Below, piece after piece: positions 44,301 to 53,204 of a stretch of DNA of 64,000 nucleotides (within the stretch, counting starts at the first letter, position 1; the number at the start of each line of letters is the position of its first letter). The stretch is from NCBI GenBank assembly GCA_012934845.2, contig WNNJ02000123.1, positions 124,001-188,000 on the forward strand, given 5' to 3'. Position numbers and translations under genes: made by a program. A model generated the notes under the pieces. It was not told the origin of the DNA, ran no database searches, and saw only the letters and a program-made list of their open reading frames with translations. Source of the stretch: Pomphorhynchus laevis (lineage: Eukaryota > Acanthocephala > Palaeacanthocephala > Echinorhynchida > Pomphorhynchidae).

Positions 44301-44449
44301 AATATTTTTTTTTATTTTATTTTTTTTATTTTTTTATTTTTAAAGAAGAAAAGCTTTATTCACAAAGTTTACAAAGGGAATTTAACCCAAATATCATTAT
44401 GTTTGAATTTCATGTTACGGGGCGTGTGCTTTAGCTAAGGCTCCTGTTG

Positions 44450-47400
44450 CTCGAGGCGGACGGCCTTTCCACTTGAAGAACGGTAACCCCGGATGCATAT
44501 CGACGCCGCGCGGCATAGGGCAACACCGATTTCACGTGTAATGCGAGTCAATCACTGTGCGTATGTCGTTTGGTCAGACCTCTGCGCCTGCAGAAAGGCG
44601 ATTCGGCGCAACACAGCACGAGAGCTTTCACTCAATCCGCCGTTTGTCGAAGCGATGAAGGGTACAAATGTGCCTCTTGCAATCTGTTGAACCCGTTCCT
44701 CATATTTAGACTTATTTCTTGCTTCGTGGAAGTTGAACGCACTGGACGTGCTTGTACGGTAAAATTCGGCAAGGTTGCTGAAAATGCTGACGTCTATATA
44801 CGTCCGCTCGAATCTACCGGGAAACAGTCCAGTACAGACGATATCCACTCGTGCGTCAAGATCTCTTGTCGTTGCACTATTGGTGAAGACGTGATCCACG
44901 CTGGGACTATCGAGTACAGGTTCGATCCCTACACCATGACAAACAGTCGTTAGATTTCGGGCAAGGATATCACGAACGATATTGTGACGAAAAATCTGCA
45001 ACCCTCCACGCCGACATAAAAGGAGATGCTTCAAGCATGCAGGAGTATTGCATATGCATCTCGTGGGCATGTCAGTCGGTTCCCAAGCATACCGCATAGC
45101 CATACTATCTCTGAATTCACGTGGAAGAATATGGAAGTTTTCACGAACCGGGGGCACTATGGAAAGCCATGACGATGCACCATAAACGGACGCGTATGCA
45201 AGGGCTTCCTGTGAGATTTCATTTAAGTTCGACTTCGCGTAATTAAAGCGGCCAATTGCGGCTGTCTTTCTTTCAGCAGTAATCCGCTCGCCGATCCTTT
45301 GCTGTTCGGTTCTGAAGACGACACCTTGGCAATCTGACGTGAATGACGAGCACATTCTCTCAGAAGAGCTGAATTCCAGGTCCTTCACGAACAGAGGGTC
45401 AATGATCCCGAGGCCTCCTTCTCGTATGGGACTGGTGAGTACCTTCACCCAATCTTCTGAAAGGACCTGCTTTGTCATTTCCTTTAAGAATCTCCCGGTA
45501 ATTGCATCCCGCAAAGGTGCAAGGTCGTCATCGGAGCAACTCGTTGTGCGTAAGAAGTGTGTCCACTTCCATTGCAATGACTTGGTCAATCCGATGTAAA
45601 AAATATGCGGGACTACAGAGCATATCTCTGTGAGCCGGTCTGTCAGATAAACGTCATCTTAAATTCGCTCTCTGGTCGATTCTTTCATGAACGCACTTGA
45701 TCCAATGAATGAGCCGAGAATCTTAACACCATCGTGCCTTATGTCGACACCTGCAAACTTTGATTGATCTACTGTCATCGTTTCGTGCAGAAGAAGAGCA
45801 GATTTGGCTGGTTTAACATGATAGCCATAATCAGGTCCGTGCTGTTGTAGGATATTAAGTACTTTCTCAAGCATCAATGTGGGGCCGAGGAAGTTCGCAT
45901 CGTCTGCAAACCACCGTTGAACAACACCAGGACATTGATCCCTTATCATCCTTATAAGAGGCAGAGAAGCCATTGCGAAGATGGCCATTGCTAAGGGGTC
46001 GCCTTGAGTCACACCCTCCTTCGAGTGGAGCGAACCACCTTCCAAAATAAGACGAGCATTGACAGAATAGATGTTTTGGAAAGTTTGCGCCAATGACGGA
46101 CATAAATGCGACATGTTATGAAGAGCTACTCGGCGGTTTAAGCTGTTAAAAGCGTTGGAGGCGTCGACACACAGTAAGCCAAATTCTGGATTGTTGTGGA
46201 AGTTATTGCGTAGAGAGTGTATACAAAAGTCCACACCACTCCGTTGTGAGGCACATAGTTGCTCTAATCCAGCGATGTCTTGCAAATCCGTTTTTATATG
46301 TTGCAAAATCGCTTTGCAGACAATCCGTCTACCGACTACGGCTATTCCAATCGGTCGAATACCTCCATTCTTTTTCGGGATGGCCACAAGTCGGCAAGCT
46401 ACGAAAGCATTAATAGTATTAGGCGAGACTTTTTCAGAGGCGATTTTGACTGCTAGAGCGGCAAGAGCTTCAGCAAGCTTTTTAGAATTAGTACCGAAAG
46501 CCGTGAGCATGCGTTTCCACATAAGCCCCTTCAATGCCGGATGGGCCTGCTGTGCCAAATGTGGAGTGGGACGCTTTTACGATGTCGCTTGCGTCAATTG
46601 CAAGGAATGTAGACGGATAGTGAGGAACCGCACCCATCATGAGAGCATGCAGAAGTGCTTCCGGCTTTGCCTCTGCTGCTTCAGGATGTAACCTCTGTAG
46701 GAGATTCTTTACAGTAAAACCATCAATCAATATGTCTGCACGAAGGGTTCCAGATGTTTGAATGCCAGATAGGAGGGATGTTGCAGCGCTTAGACGGCCT
46801 TTCTTCACAAGATTGCAGTATCTGGTTTTCCATTCAGTATTTTTACCATCGTATTTATTCAAATCAGCTCGGGCCTGCAGGCATCTCGCTTCGTCAAAGA
46901 CATTAAAATCGTTATTTCTCCAAAGATCCAGTCTACGTTCCATAGCTTTGCGTATGATCGCCGTTTTACGACTTTCGATTCTCTGAAGCACACAACGAGA
47001 GAGCACGGTTGCCGCCTCAAGCGCGGAGCAGGATTAAAAGTGCACTTCCTCCGAAGCTTGGTAGTAAAGATCAGCCATGATGTCCACAAATTCGTTCGTA
47101 GCATTACAGCGAGGTGGATCCAAGAGCGCTGGGGGCCAAGTGATAACGATTTCGTAGATATCGTGAAGCGTTAATTGGCGCGCGGTAGACTCAACCTGGT
47201 TATGGACAACATCGCTTTCCCGCGGTATGTCCAATGCAATTAATGGATGAACTCGTTCGACTGGTGCAGCAGCGGAATTTGATAGCATTTGAGCGATAGA
47301 GTTAGGACTTGTAGGTTGGTTAATTGACGATTGATTTCTACATTTCTTGGCTCGGCAGTTGACACATGCTTTTCCTGATTTTGCGCACTTACACCCTTTG

Positions 47401-47466
47401 CAAACAGCTGCGGGACCATTGCAAGAGCAGCATAGTCGTTGGATCGAAGGTTTGCCGCGAACCATG
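44450..47466 (-). pseudogene. RLE-type LINE protein, copy A
   Basis: Domain order as in the 1006-aa relative: Cys cluster (C12, C13, C15, C22, C25, C27, C34, C37, C42), helical linker, RT with NGGIRPIGIAVVGRRIVCK, LLCVDASNAFNSLNRRVAL, GVTQGDPLAMAIFAMASLPL and WFADDANFLGP, then CICNTPACLKHLLLC, and a PD-(D/E)xK-like nuclease with LDARVDIVCTGLF, ERTYIDVSIF and HEARNKSKYEERV. Lesions seen: an in-frame TAA after EEVHF (near 47034), a one-base shift in a G run after GPSGIE (near 46530), and an in-frame TAA after RERI (45659-45661). Codon TGG at the site matching 63137-63139 keeps the last part open. The product would nick target DNA and reverse transcribe the element if restored by nature elsewhere; here it is dead. 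Confidence 0.85.
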
Positions 47467-47505
47467 ATCTGGAAAGTCGATCTGGAAAGTCGGTCTGGAA
47501 AGTCG
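47467..47505 (-). repeat. 13-bp tandem repeat in the 5' UTR of copy A (three units)
   Basis: Three units of GACTTTCCAGATC abut the start codon; the first has GACC. Copy B and its duplicated 5' ends have five units at the same place (55404-55468). Confidence 0.85.
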
Positions 47506-47574
47506 ATTGTATTTACTTTAGATCTCAAACTTTTTTAAGGTCCCTTTAGATCTCAAACTTTTTTTTATTATTAT

Positions 47575-50500
47575 TTTTTTTATTAAAATTTATTTTTTCA
47601 ATTTAGTTTCTTTATTAGTAAAACATAAAATTAAAGGTAACCCTCTAATGGGCCCTATTTGTCAATTCAAAAAAAAATAATTATCTGTATGTGTAGTTAT
47701 GCAAAAACTGGACGATGAAACGCCGATCTGGATCCTCTAATGCACCGGGATACCATCCTTGCGAGACGGATGCCTATTCTACAACACAGCGTTGAAATTA
47801 CATCTGAATACTTAACCTCTGCTTTTTCGGCGATAGTATTCGCGATTTTTTTCAGAAGACTTTCCGTGCCCTTACCTGCACCTCCAGAGTTCGACAACAC
47901 AACAGGAATGAAAGATGCTCTTTCAATTTCGGTTATTCTTTCTAGATATTTATTTCTTTTTCGGCTTTCGTGATACTCAAAACACGCACTCGGATTCCTT
48001 GATAAATTCGACGGCGCGAGCGCATTAAAAATGCAAACATCTATTAAAGTACGTTCCGTCTTGTCACCAAACAATCCGTTGCATGATATGTCCAATCTCG
48101 CTTCTTTATCCTTAGTAGTTGTTTGTTTCAAGAAAGTTACATTTGAAGAAACAGGCGCCAGTCGAGGTTCGATTTGTACAGATGGACATATCTCAGTAAG
48201 CGTGTATGCTAAGAAATCCCGTACCACGTCATGTCTCATAGATGGAAGTCCACCAAGTGAACACGAAAGCGAGTGCGCCAGAGAATTTACTGTACCACAT
48301 TGACAATAGGACGGAGCGCTTTTTGGAAGAAAACCGTATCGCGCCGCCATAGCGTCTCGAAATTCATCGTTGCTTAGCCTTGAATTCCTTTCATGCGATG
48401 GATAAACTGAAAGCCATGACGATGCACCTTTGACTGACGAGTGTTCTATTGACCTTCTCAATAAATGATTGCAATTATCGAGAATATTATTGCGATTAAT
48501 TTTACAACGGGAGATATTTTGAGCGCGGATTAGTTTAATTATCGTATCTTGTTTTCCTTTTAGTGATTCGCCGGAGTAACCTTCCAAACATGGAGCGCAT
48601 AGGGAAGTAGATGATTCATATTCCGATTGAACCAATGCTGAAGGATCACGTATACTTACGCCACCGTCCCTGTAACTGAGGCAAAGCGTTCTCCATATAA
48701 ATTCATCACTTGAAAGATCGATATTAAACAGCTTAGATATCATCATTTTTATTCTTTCAGACAGAGGACCAATCCAATCTACAGAACATGCACAAGTCCT
48801 CAGGAGATGCGACCATTTGTGCTGAATTGATCTGATAAAAGCCGTATACGCAACCTGAACATCGAGTTCACCCATATCTACCAACCGTTCAATGGAATTC
48901 GATATATCCTGCACAAATGATGATACAAACTGCTTAACGTAAGCGTATTTACCGATCGGGGAACCGAGAATTTTCACACCGTTTTCCATTATCGGAATAT
49001 TGGTGTCACTGAATTCTGTTTGTAGCGATGTACTGTCATATCCGTTAGAGTAGATTTTACATTTTTCGGGATTGATGTAAAAACCATACTTCGGACCAAG
49101 CAACATTAACATTTTGAAAGCCGCCTTAACCATACTAGGCGGACCAACCATATTACCATCATCAGCATACCATAATTGTTCAACATTGGGGCATTTTTTT
49201 ATAAGCCGGTATATTAATGGTAGCGTTGCGGCACTGAAAGCAGCCATTGAAAAAACATCACCCTGTGTAAATCCTTCTGAAGACCATATGTATTCGTTTC
49301 CTGTAGCCATTCGAGTAGGATCTCTATACAAGTTTGACAATACGACTGATAATGCTGGACAAATATAAGGCATTTTACGTAAAGCCAATTTTCTATTAAT
49401 GCGATTAAAAGCATTGTCCGCGTCGATGGTGAGAAGTATGTTGTTCTCATTAGAAAGATGTGTTTTCAGAGCATGAATAACACATTCAGTTCCGGCCCGA
49501 TGTGATGCACAACATTGTATAGAACCACATGCGTGTTGCAGCTGAGGCTGAACAACTTTGAGTATGGCCTTCGAAATAATTCTTCTGGAGACATCCCCGA
49601 TACCTATTGGACGAATGCCATGAAGTTTGCTTAGTGGAATTAGTCGGCTTGTGGTAAAAGCCTCCATCGAAGTTTTAGGTATTTTACAAGTTGACAAATG
49701 CTTTGAGAAGAGAGCCAGTGCATCCGCTAGATTTCGCGACTCAGTTCCAAACGTAGATAGCATTGCGATCCATGCCTTCGCATCAAGGCCAGATGGGCCT
49801 GCTCCACCACTCATTCTACAAGCAGCCGTGATAATTGAATCTGCGTCAATCGAGTCGAATGCTATCGGATGGAAGACTGCATCGTTTTTCAAGGGGGAAG
49901 AAAGGATGGCATCTTCGTCTAGTAATGCAGGCTCTGGATGCTTGTCGAGAAGAAGTTGCCGTACTGTTTTATCCTCAATAGCATCATCGATATCCAAAAG
50001 TATACCAACCCCAGGTTCCAAATCCAATAACTTTACGGCAGTTGTCAAACGCCCGTTAAGAACGAGCTTTCTGAATAAGCGACGCCAGTCGTCCTCGATA
50101 TTATCAATTTTGTTTCTTTTGGAATTTTGATATTGCAGATATCGGGCTTCGCCTAGTAGTGCACCATAATTACCGGTCTGCCAAGATTCCATCCTTCTCT
50201 GTATAAGTTCTTTTGTTTGCTTCATTTTTGAGTTTCGGCATCGTTGTAGCACGAGTTGAGGTAAAATAATCGCCAATTTAAAAGAACAACTGTCCGATGC
50301 TGCAAATTCATAGATGCGAGCCATTTCGGAAATAAACGATTTCGACGCTTGACACCTTGGTAGTCTTAACAAATTCGGCTTCCAGAGTGCCACTTCCGTG
50401 AATATCACATCGATGTATTCAGGTGAAACACTGTTTTGATGAGATATTGACGCTTCACATTGTATGTCGTCGTTGTGGACTGGTTGGATTGGATGGACAG

Positions 50501-51068
50501 ATTCGTTATTAAAGTTGTTATTCCGATGTCCATCGTTACAATGATTTGTGTTTATATTGGTAATATCCGCAGGATTTTCGAGTTTATTAAGGCAGTGTGC
50601 TGCCGAACAATTTGTACAAGGATGTTTCGCTCTTGCACATTTACAGTTTTTGCATTTAGCTGCCTGTCCATTACACGTACAGCATTTGTATGTAGAGGAT
50701 GGGACACCTCGAGGCATGCTTGTGTGTTATAGTGTATGTATGTTAGAGGAAATTGATGATGTAAATTTGATTGTAATCAGTTATAATTCAGTGATTTTGT
50801 AAGTAGTTTATTAAGCAGCTGTATGTTATTTTATTGTATGTTTATTAGAAACCAAATAATATGCACACTAGTCAGAGCCCTTGTATCTCGGGATGACTGC
50901 TTGAATTTTGGTTTAAACTCGTTGTCCCGACCACAGATTCCGGATGCACAGTAGAAAAGGAATTTTTTTAAACTGTCAATGTATTTGATCCAATGTATTT
51001 GATCCAATGATGTAAGATGTTGTAATTGTGTATATTAATCTTGTATTTACTTTAGATCTCAAATGTAA
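47575..51068 (-). mobile_element. RLE-type LINE copy C, apparently intact
   Basis: About 3.5 kb: 5' UTR from near 51068 (starting with the AGATCTAAAGTAAATACAA motif shared with copies A and B), one 1006-codon ORF, and a 3' UTR with AATAAAG near 47610 and an AATAATAAAAAAAA tail near 47575. The 5' boundary is tentative, because the 5' UTR also contains a recurrent AT-rich motif at 50823-50862 that may be a separate insertion. Confidence 0.75.
47697..50717 (-). CDS. RLE-type LINE protein: Cys cluster, RT, CxC-H-C, PD-(D/E)xK-like nuclease
   Basis: A 1006-aa uninterrupted ORF from ATG at 50717. The N-terminal cluster CCTCNGQAAKCKNCKC...CTNC...C has nine Cys (12, 13, 15, 22, 25, 27, 34, 37, 42), spaced exactly as in copies A and B, and is probably a zinc-binding nucleic-acid contact. 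A helical region follows (about 150-280), then SGGAGPSGLDAKAW. The RT (about 330-620) has HGIRPIGIGDVSRRIISKAI, LLTIDADNAFNRINRKLAL, GFTQGDVFSMAAFSAATLPL and YADD (517-520). C805, C807, H815 and C819 form the CxC-H-C motif typical before the nuclease. The nuclease has D876 (ARLDI), D893 (LIDV) and K920/K923 (ESRKRNKY). This is the R2/NeSL/CRE type of architecture, but without the C2H2/Myb N-terminus of R2. It likely supplies all retrotransposition functions. Confidence 0.85.
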   Translation of the reverse strand: MPRGVPSSTYKCCTCNGQAAKCKNCKCARAKHPCTNCSAAHCLNKLENPADITNINTNHCNDGHRNNNFNNESVHPIQPVHNDDIQCEASISHQNSVSPEYIDVIFTEVALWKPNLLRLPRCQASKSFISEMARIYEFAASDSCSFKLAIILPQLVLQRCRNSKMKQTKELIQRRMESWQTGNYGALLGEARYLQYQNSKRNKIDNIEDDWRRLFRKLVLNGRLTTAVKLLDLEPGVGILLDIDDAIEDKTVRQLLLDKHPEPALLDEDAILSSPLKNDAVFHPIAFDSIDADSIITAACRMSGGAGPSGLDAKAWIAMLSTFGTESRNLADALALFSKHLSTCKIPKTSMEAFTTSRLIPLSKLHGIRPIGIGDVSRRIISKAILKVVQPQLQHACGSIQCCASHRAGTECVIHALKTHLSNENNILLTIDADNAFNRINRKLALRKMPYICPALSVVLSNLYRDPTRMATGNEYIWSSEGFTQGDVFSMAAFSAATLPLIYRLIKKCPNVEQLWYADDGNMVGPPSMVKAAFKMLMLLGPKYGFYINPEKCKIYSNGYDSTSLQTEFSDTNIPIMENGVKILGSPIGKYAYVKQFVSSFVQDISNSIERLVDMGELDVQVAYTAFIRSIQHKWSHLLRTCACSVDWIGPLSERIKMMISKLFNIDLSSDEFIWRTLCLSYRDGGVSIRDPSALVQSEYESSTSLCAPCLEGYSGESLKGKQDTIIKLIRAQNISRCKINRNNILDNCNHLLRRSIEHSSVKGASSWLSVYPSHERNSRLSNDEFRDAMAARYGFLPKSAPSYCQCGTVNSLAHSLSCSLGGLPSMRHDVVRDFLAYTLTEICPSVQIEPRLAPVSSNVTFLKQTTTKDKEARLDISCNGLFGDKTERTLIDVCIFNALAPSNLSRNPSACFEYHESRKRNKYLERITEIERASFIPVVLSNSGGAGKGTESLLKKIANTIAEKAEVKYSDVISTLCCRIGIRLARMVSRCIRGSRSAFHRPVFA

Positions 51069-51315
51069 GAACTTTAATAACCAATACTTTTACTAAAAAA
51101 ATAATATTAAAAAATAATATAATAACTTTATTAAAAATTTTTTTTAATAATGAACAATTTATTAAAAATAGACAATATATACTAAAATAATATAAAATAT
51201 TATAATAATATTATATAATATTATATAATAATATAATAAATATATAAAATAATATATAATAATATAATAATTAATAATATTATAATTATAATTTTTGATT
51301 ATAATTATAATTTTT
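51069..51315. other. Extremely AT-rich spacer
   Basis: Nearly all A and T with TAATA and ATTATA runs. It separates the RLE element from the gag-like unit. No gene. Confidence 0.5.
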
Positions 51316-51342
51316 GCACACCAAATAGTATATTTGGTGTGC
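51316..51342. repeat. 11-bp perfect inverted repeat at the edge of the gag-like unit
   Basis: GCACACCAAAT (51316-51326) and its complement (51332-51342) around AGTAT. The right arm overlaps the start of the first 36-bp direct repeat. Confidence 0.7.
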
Positions 51343-51487
51343 AAGCATCGTGATCAAGAAGGAAGACAGCAATTTTTGATTTCATTTTTTTTACCCAGCA
51401 TCTCCAACACAATTTTTGATTTCATTTCTAAGAACGGAACGATCAAATTCACTTATCTCGGTATTCTCCTACAAGTCATCAGATTCC

Positions 51488-52057
51488 ATGCAACCTGATA
51501 TGAACATGACTCAACATATGATGGAGCAGGTGATGGCAGCAGTTCAAAGACTTGAACGCAATGTACACGACCTTCAGGCTCAAAGACAAACAACCCAGGA
51601 TGTAATCATGACTCCGGCAACGGGAAATGATTTCAATCAAGAGGAAGTTAAAGACATGATCCTGCGGATTGAAGTAGCCCTGAATAATGCCCGTGCAAAG
51701 CCACGGGATACGCACGAATTAGCAGCATATCTCTCAATACTCAAAGCAATGTCGGGCGAAGATCTGATCTTGAATGTGGCGAAAGAATGGTTTCAGATCT
51801 TCGTCCGCCGTGTGGTAACCATCTATATGGCGGTTACCCACGGCTGGCATACAGTCGCTCCCCAGTTGCCTCGTGTAACTGGGGTTGAGGCTGAATTTGC
51901 CAGACGTGTAGGGCTAGACCTTAACCGGCCCCTACAAATTGCTCCCTTTGCACCAAGCTACAGCACGCAAGAACGGCTCACGATAAGACAGCCTAATAAC
52001 AAGCCACAATCATCAAGAAGAAAAGGAAATAGAAGAGTTATTAGTGCCTGTATATAA
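51488..52057 (+). CDS. Gag-like or unknown 189-aa protein
   Basis: The likely start is the ATG at 51488 (MQPDMNMTQHMMEQVM); the same frame is open from an earlier ATG at 51416, but that stretch looks like a leader. Residues 8-40 form a probable coiled coil (QVMAAVQRLERNVHDLQAQR). The middle is helical, with EEVKDMILRIEVALNNAR, ELAAYLSILKAMSGEDLI and EWFQIFVRRVVTIYMAV. The C-terminus is Pro-rich and then basic (QSSRRKGNRR). A coiled coil, helical core and basic tail fit a small structural or RNA-binding protein such as a Gag-like one, but no zinc knuckle or named domain is seen. I do not recognise a family. The call is inference from layout. Confidence 0.45.
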   Translation: MQPDMNMTQHMMEQVMAAVQRLERNVHDLQAQRQTTQDVIMTPATGNDFNQEEVKDMILRIEVALNNARAKPRDTHELAAYLSILKAMSGEDLILNVAKEWFQIFVRRVVTIYMAVTHGWHTVAPQLPRVTGVEAEFARRVGLDLNRPLQIAPFAPSYSTQERLTIRQPNNKPQSSRRKGNRRVISACI

Positions 52058-52825
52058 AAAATAATAGAACTTCTTTGTTTTTTTGATCTTTTGTAAGCTG
52101 GGATATTTTTTATGTTTGTTGGACTTACTTTAGTAAAAGGAAGGATTATTCTTGAAAAGCTAGGTACGGTGATCAAGGTGAGGCTGGGGTCATAAGATCA
52201 ACCTGCACCTTTGAAAAGGTACACGACCTAGCTGGAAGAGAATAATCTGATACTTCACTGTGATTGCACTGGTAGGGGTCTCTTTTGAACTTGTTGTTTA
52301 CTCCCTATAGGTGTTAATCACGGTGATGATATTATCCTTTCTTCTAAATGAGTTAACAAAAACTAATGATCATATGAGTACAACTGAAATAGGTTTCTCT
52401 GCATGTTGATCATTACTGTTTTTTGGAATACTGGGTTTGTACAACTCATATCTTCCCTGTAAAGATTACTTGTTTTTTGAAACAATAGTCTGGTTATTCT
52501 TCTTTATTCAAAGAAAATAGCTACTTTGAACGAGTATAACCTACTCTTCTCAGTTTTGGTTTAAATTCATGCTAACTTAAGTGACCATGGGAATAATGAT
52601 CACCTATTAAAAACACTTGCATCTTGTACAAAGATCTTGTTTTGTTTTAAGAATTACTGTCATAACAACTTCTGAAGTTCTTCGCTATTGATAGCATTTA
52701 TAAAACATATTTCTATCATCTGTCTTCTACCAATTACTTGCACTGGGAGCACAGCTTACTTCCCGCACGTTCTCACGTGACAAATTTCCTGGGTATAAAT
52801 ACTCAGTAATAAGCTCCCCAACACT
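52058..52825 (+). other. Non-coding part of the gag-like unit, with TATA box
   Basis: No coding frame is supported. TATAAA lies at 52794-52799 with CTCCCC between it and the second direct repeat, so this may be the promoter region of the unit. The rest has no recognisable motif. Confidence 0.4.
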
Positions 52826-52889
52826 TGTGCAAGCATCGTGAGCAAGAAGGAAGACAGCAATGCTAATCATTTTCACGATGCTTCAATTA

Positions 52890-53204
52890 AGATGCTTCAA
52901 TATATTATTTATAATATATTTATATTATATATATTATATATAATATACAGTATATTTTACACAGAAATATACTTCTGCTTCGCTGTCAGACGAAGTGACA
53001 TCGCGTGTGATTCTGAGTAGATGCAATCGACACGGAAGACACGTAGCTATGTGGGAATTAGCTGTGATGTCAGAAGATGTAGAAACAAGCAAAAAAAAGA
53101 GAGTGTCGAGGTAGTTACCAACGACTAGGAATATCTGCCAGATTTTTATCCGTTGGAATCCATTGTATATTTTTATATTATTTAAAAATAATAATAATAA
53201 TAAT
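52890..53204. other. AT-rich spacer
   Basis: 52900-52955 is a TATA/ATAT run. The remainder is unassigned; the (AAT)n stretch near 53187-53205 is the tail of the family F LINE that follows on the minus strand. Confidence 0.4.

Larger units (their letters stand above)
44341..47530 (-). mobile_element. RLE-type LINE copy A, defective
   Basis: Runs from a 13-bp-repeat 5' UTR (three units, 47467-47505) to an A-rich 3' tail at 44341, about 3.2 kb. A single ORF would start at 47466. The 3' UTR has an AATAAA signal near its end. It is near identical to copy B (60620-63890) and shares its main lesions. It begins immediately downstream of the intact 1006-aa element, in the same orientation, with a TTTGAGATCTAAAG motif repeated at the border. 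Confidence 0.85.
51338..52861 (+). mobile_element. Short gag-like unit between 36-bp direct repeats
   Basis: A 36-bp sequence (TGTGCAAGCATCGTGA and on to GACAGCAAT) occurs at 51338-51373 and 52826-52861 with one mismatch. Between them lie one open frame and about 770 bp without coding content. TATAAA at 52794-52799 is about 30 bp before the second repeat, while no matching promoter precedes the first. The layout is like an RNA copy with a terminal repeat from a small retroelement or virus-like element. The family is not identified. The unit looks whole, so it is probably young, but whether it was ever self-sufficient is unknown. Confidence 0.4.

Noticed and set aside
44915-44940. GGTTCGATCCC resembling a tRNA B box
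   Set aside because: It is coding sequence of the RLE element and has no A box or cloverleaf around it.
47530-51070. Insertion of the RLE elements in 28S rDNA, as for R2
   Set aside because: No rRNA-like sequence flanks any copy; flanks are AT-rich or other transposons.
51162-51344. 60-aa Ile/Tyr-rich frame on the minus strand
   Set aside because: Pure AT-repeat translation.
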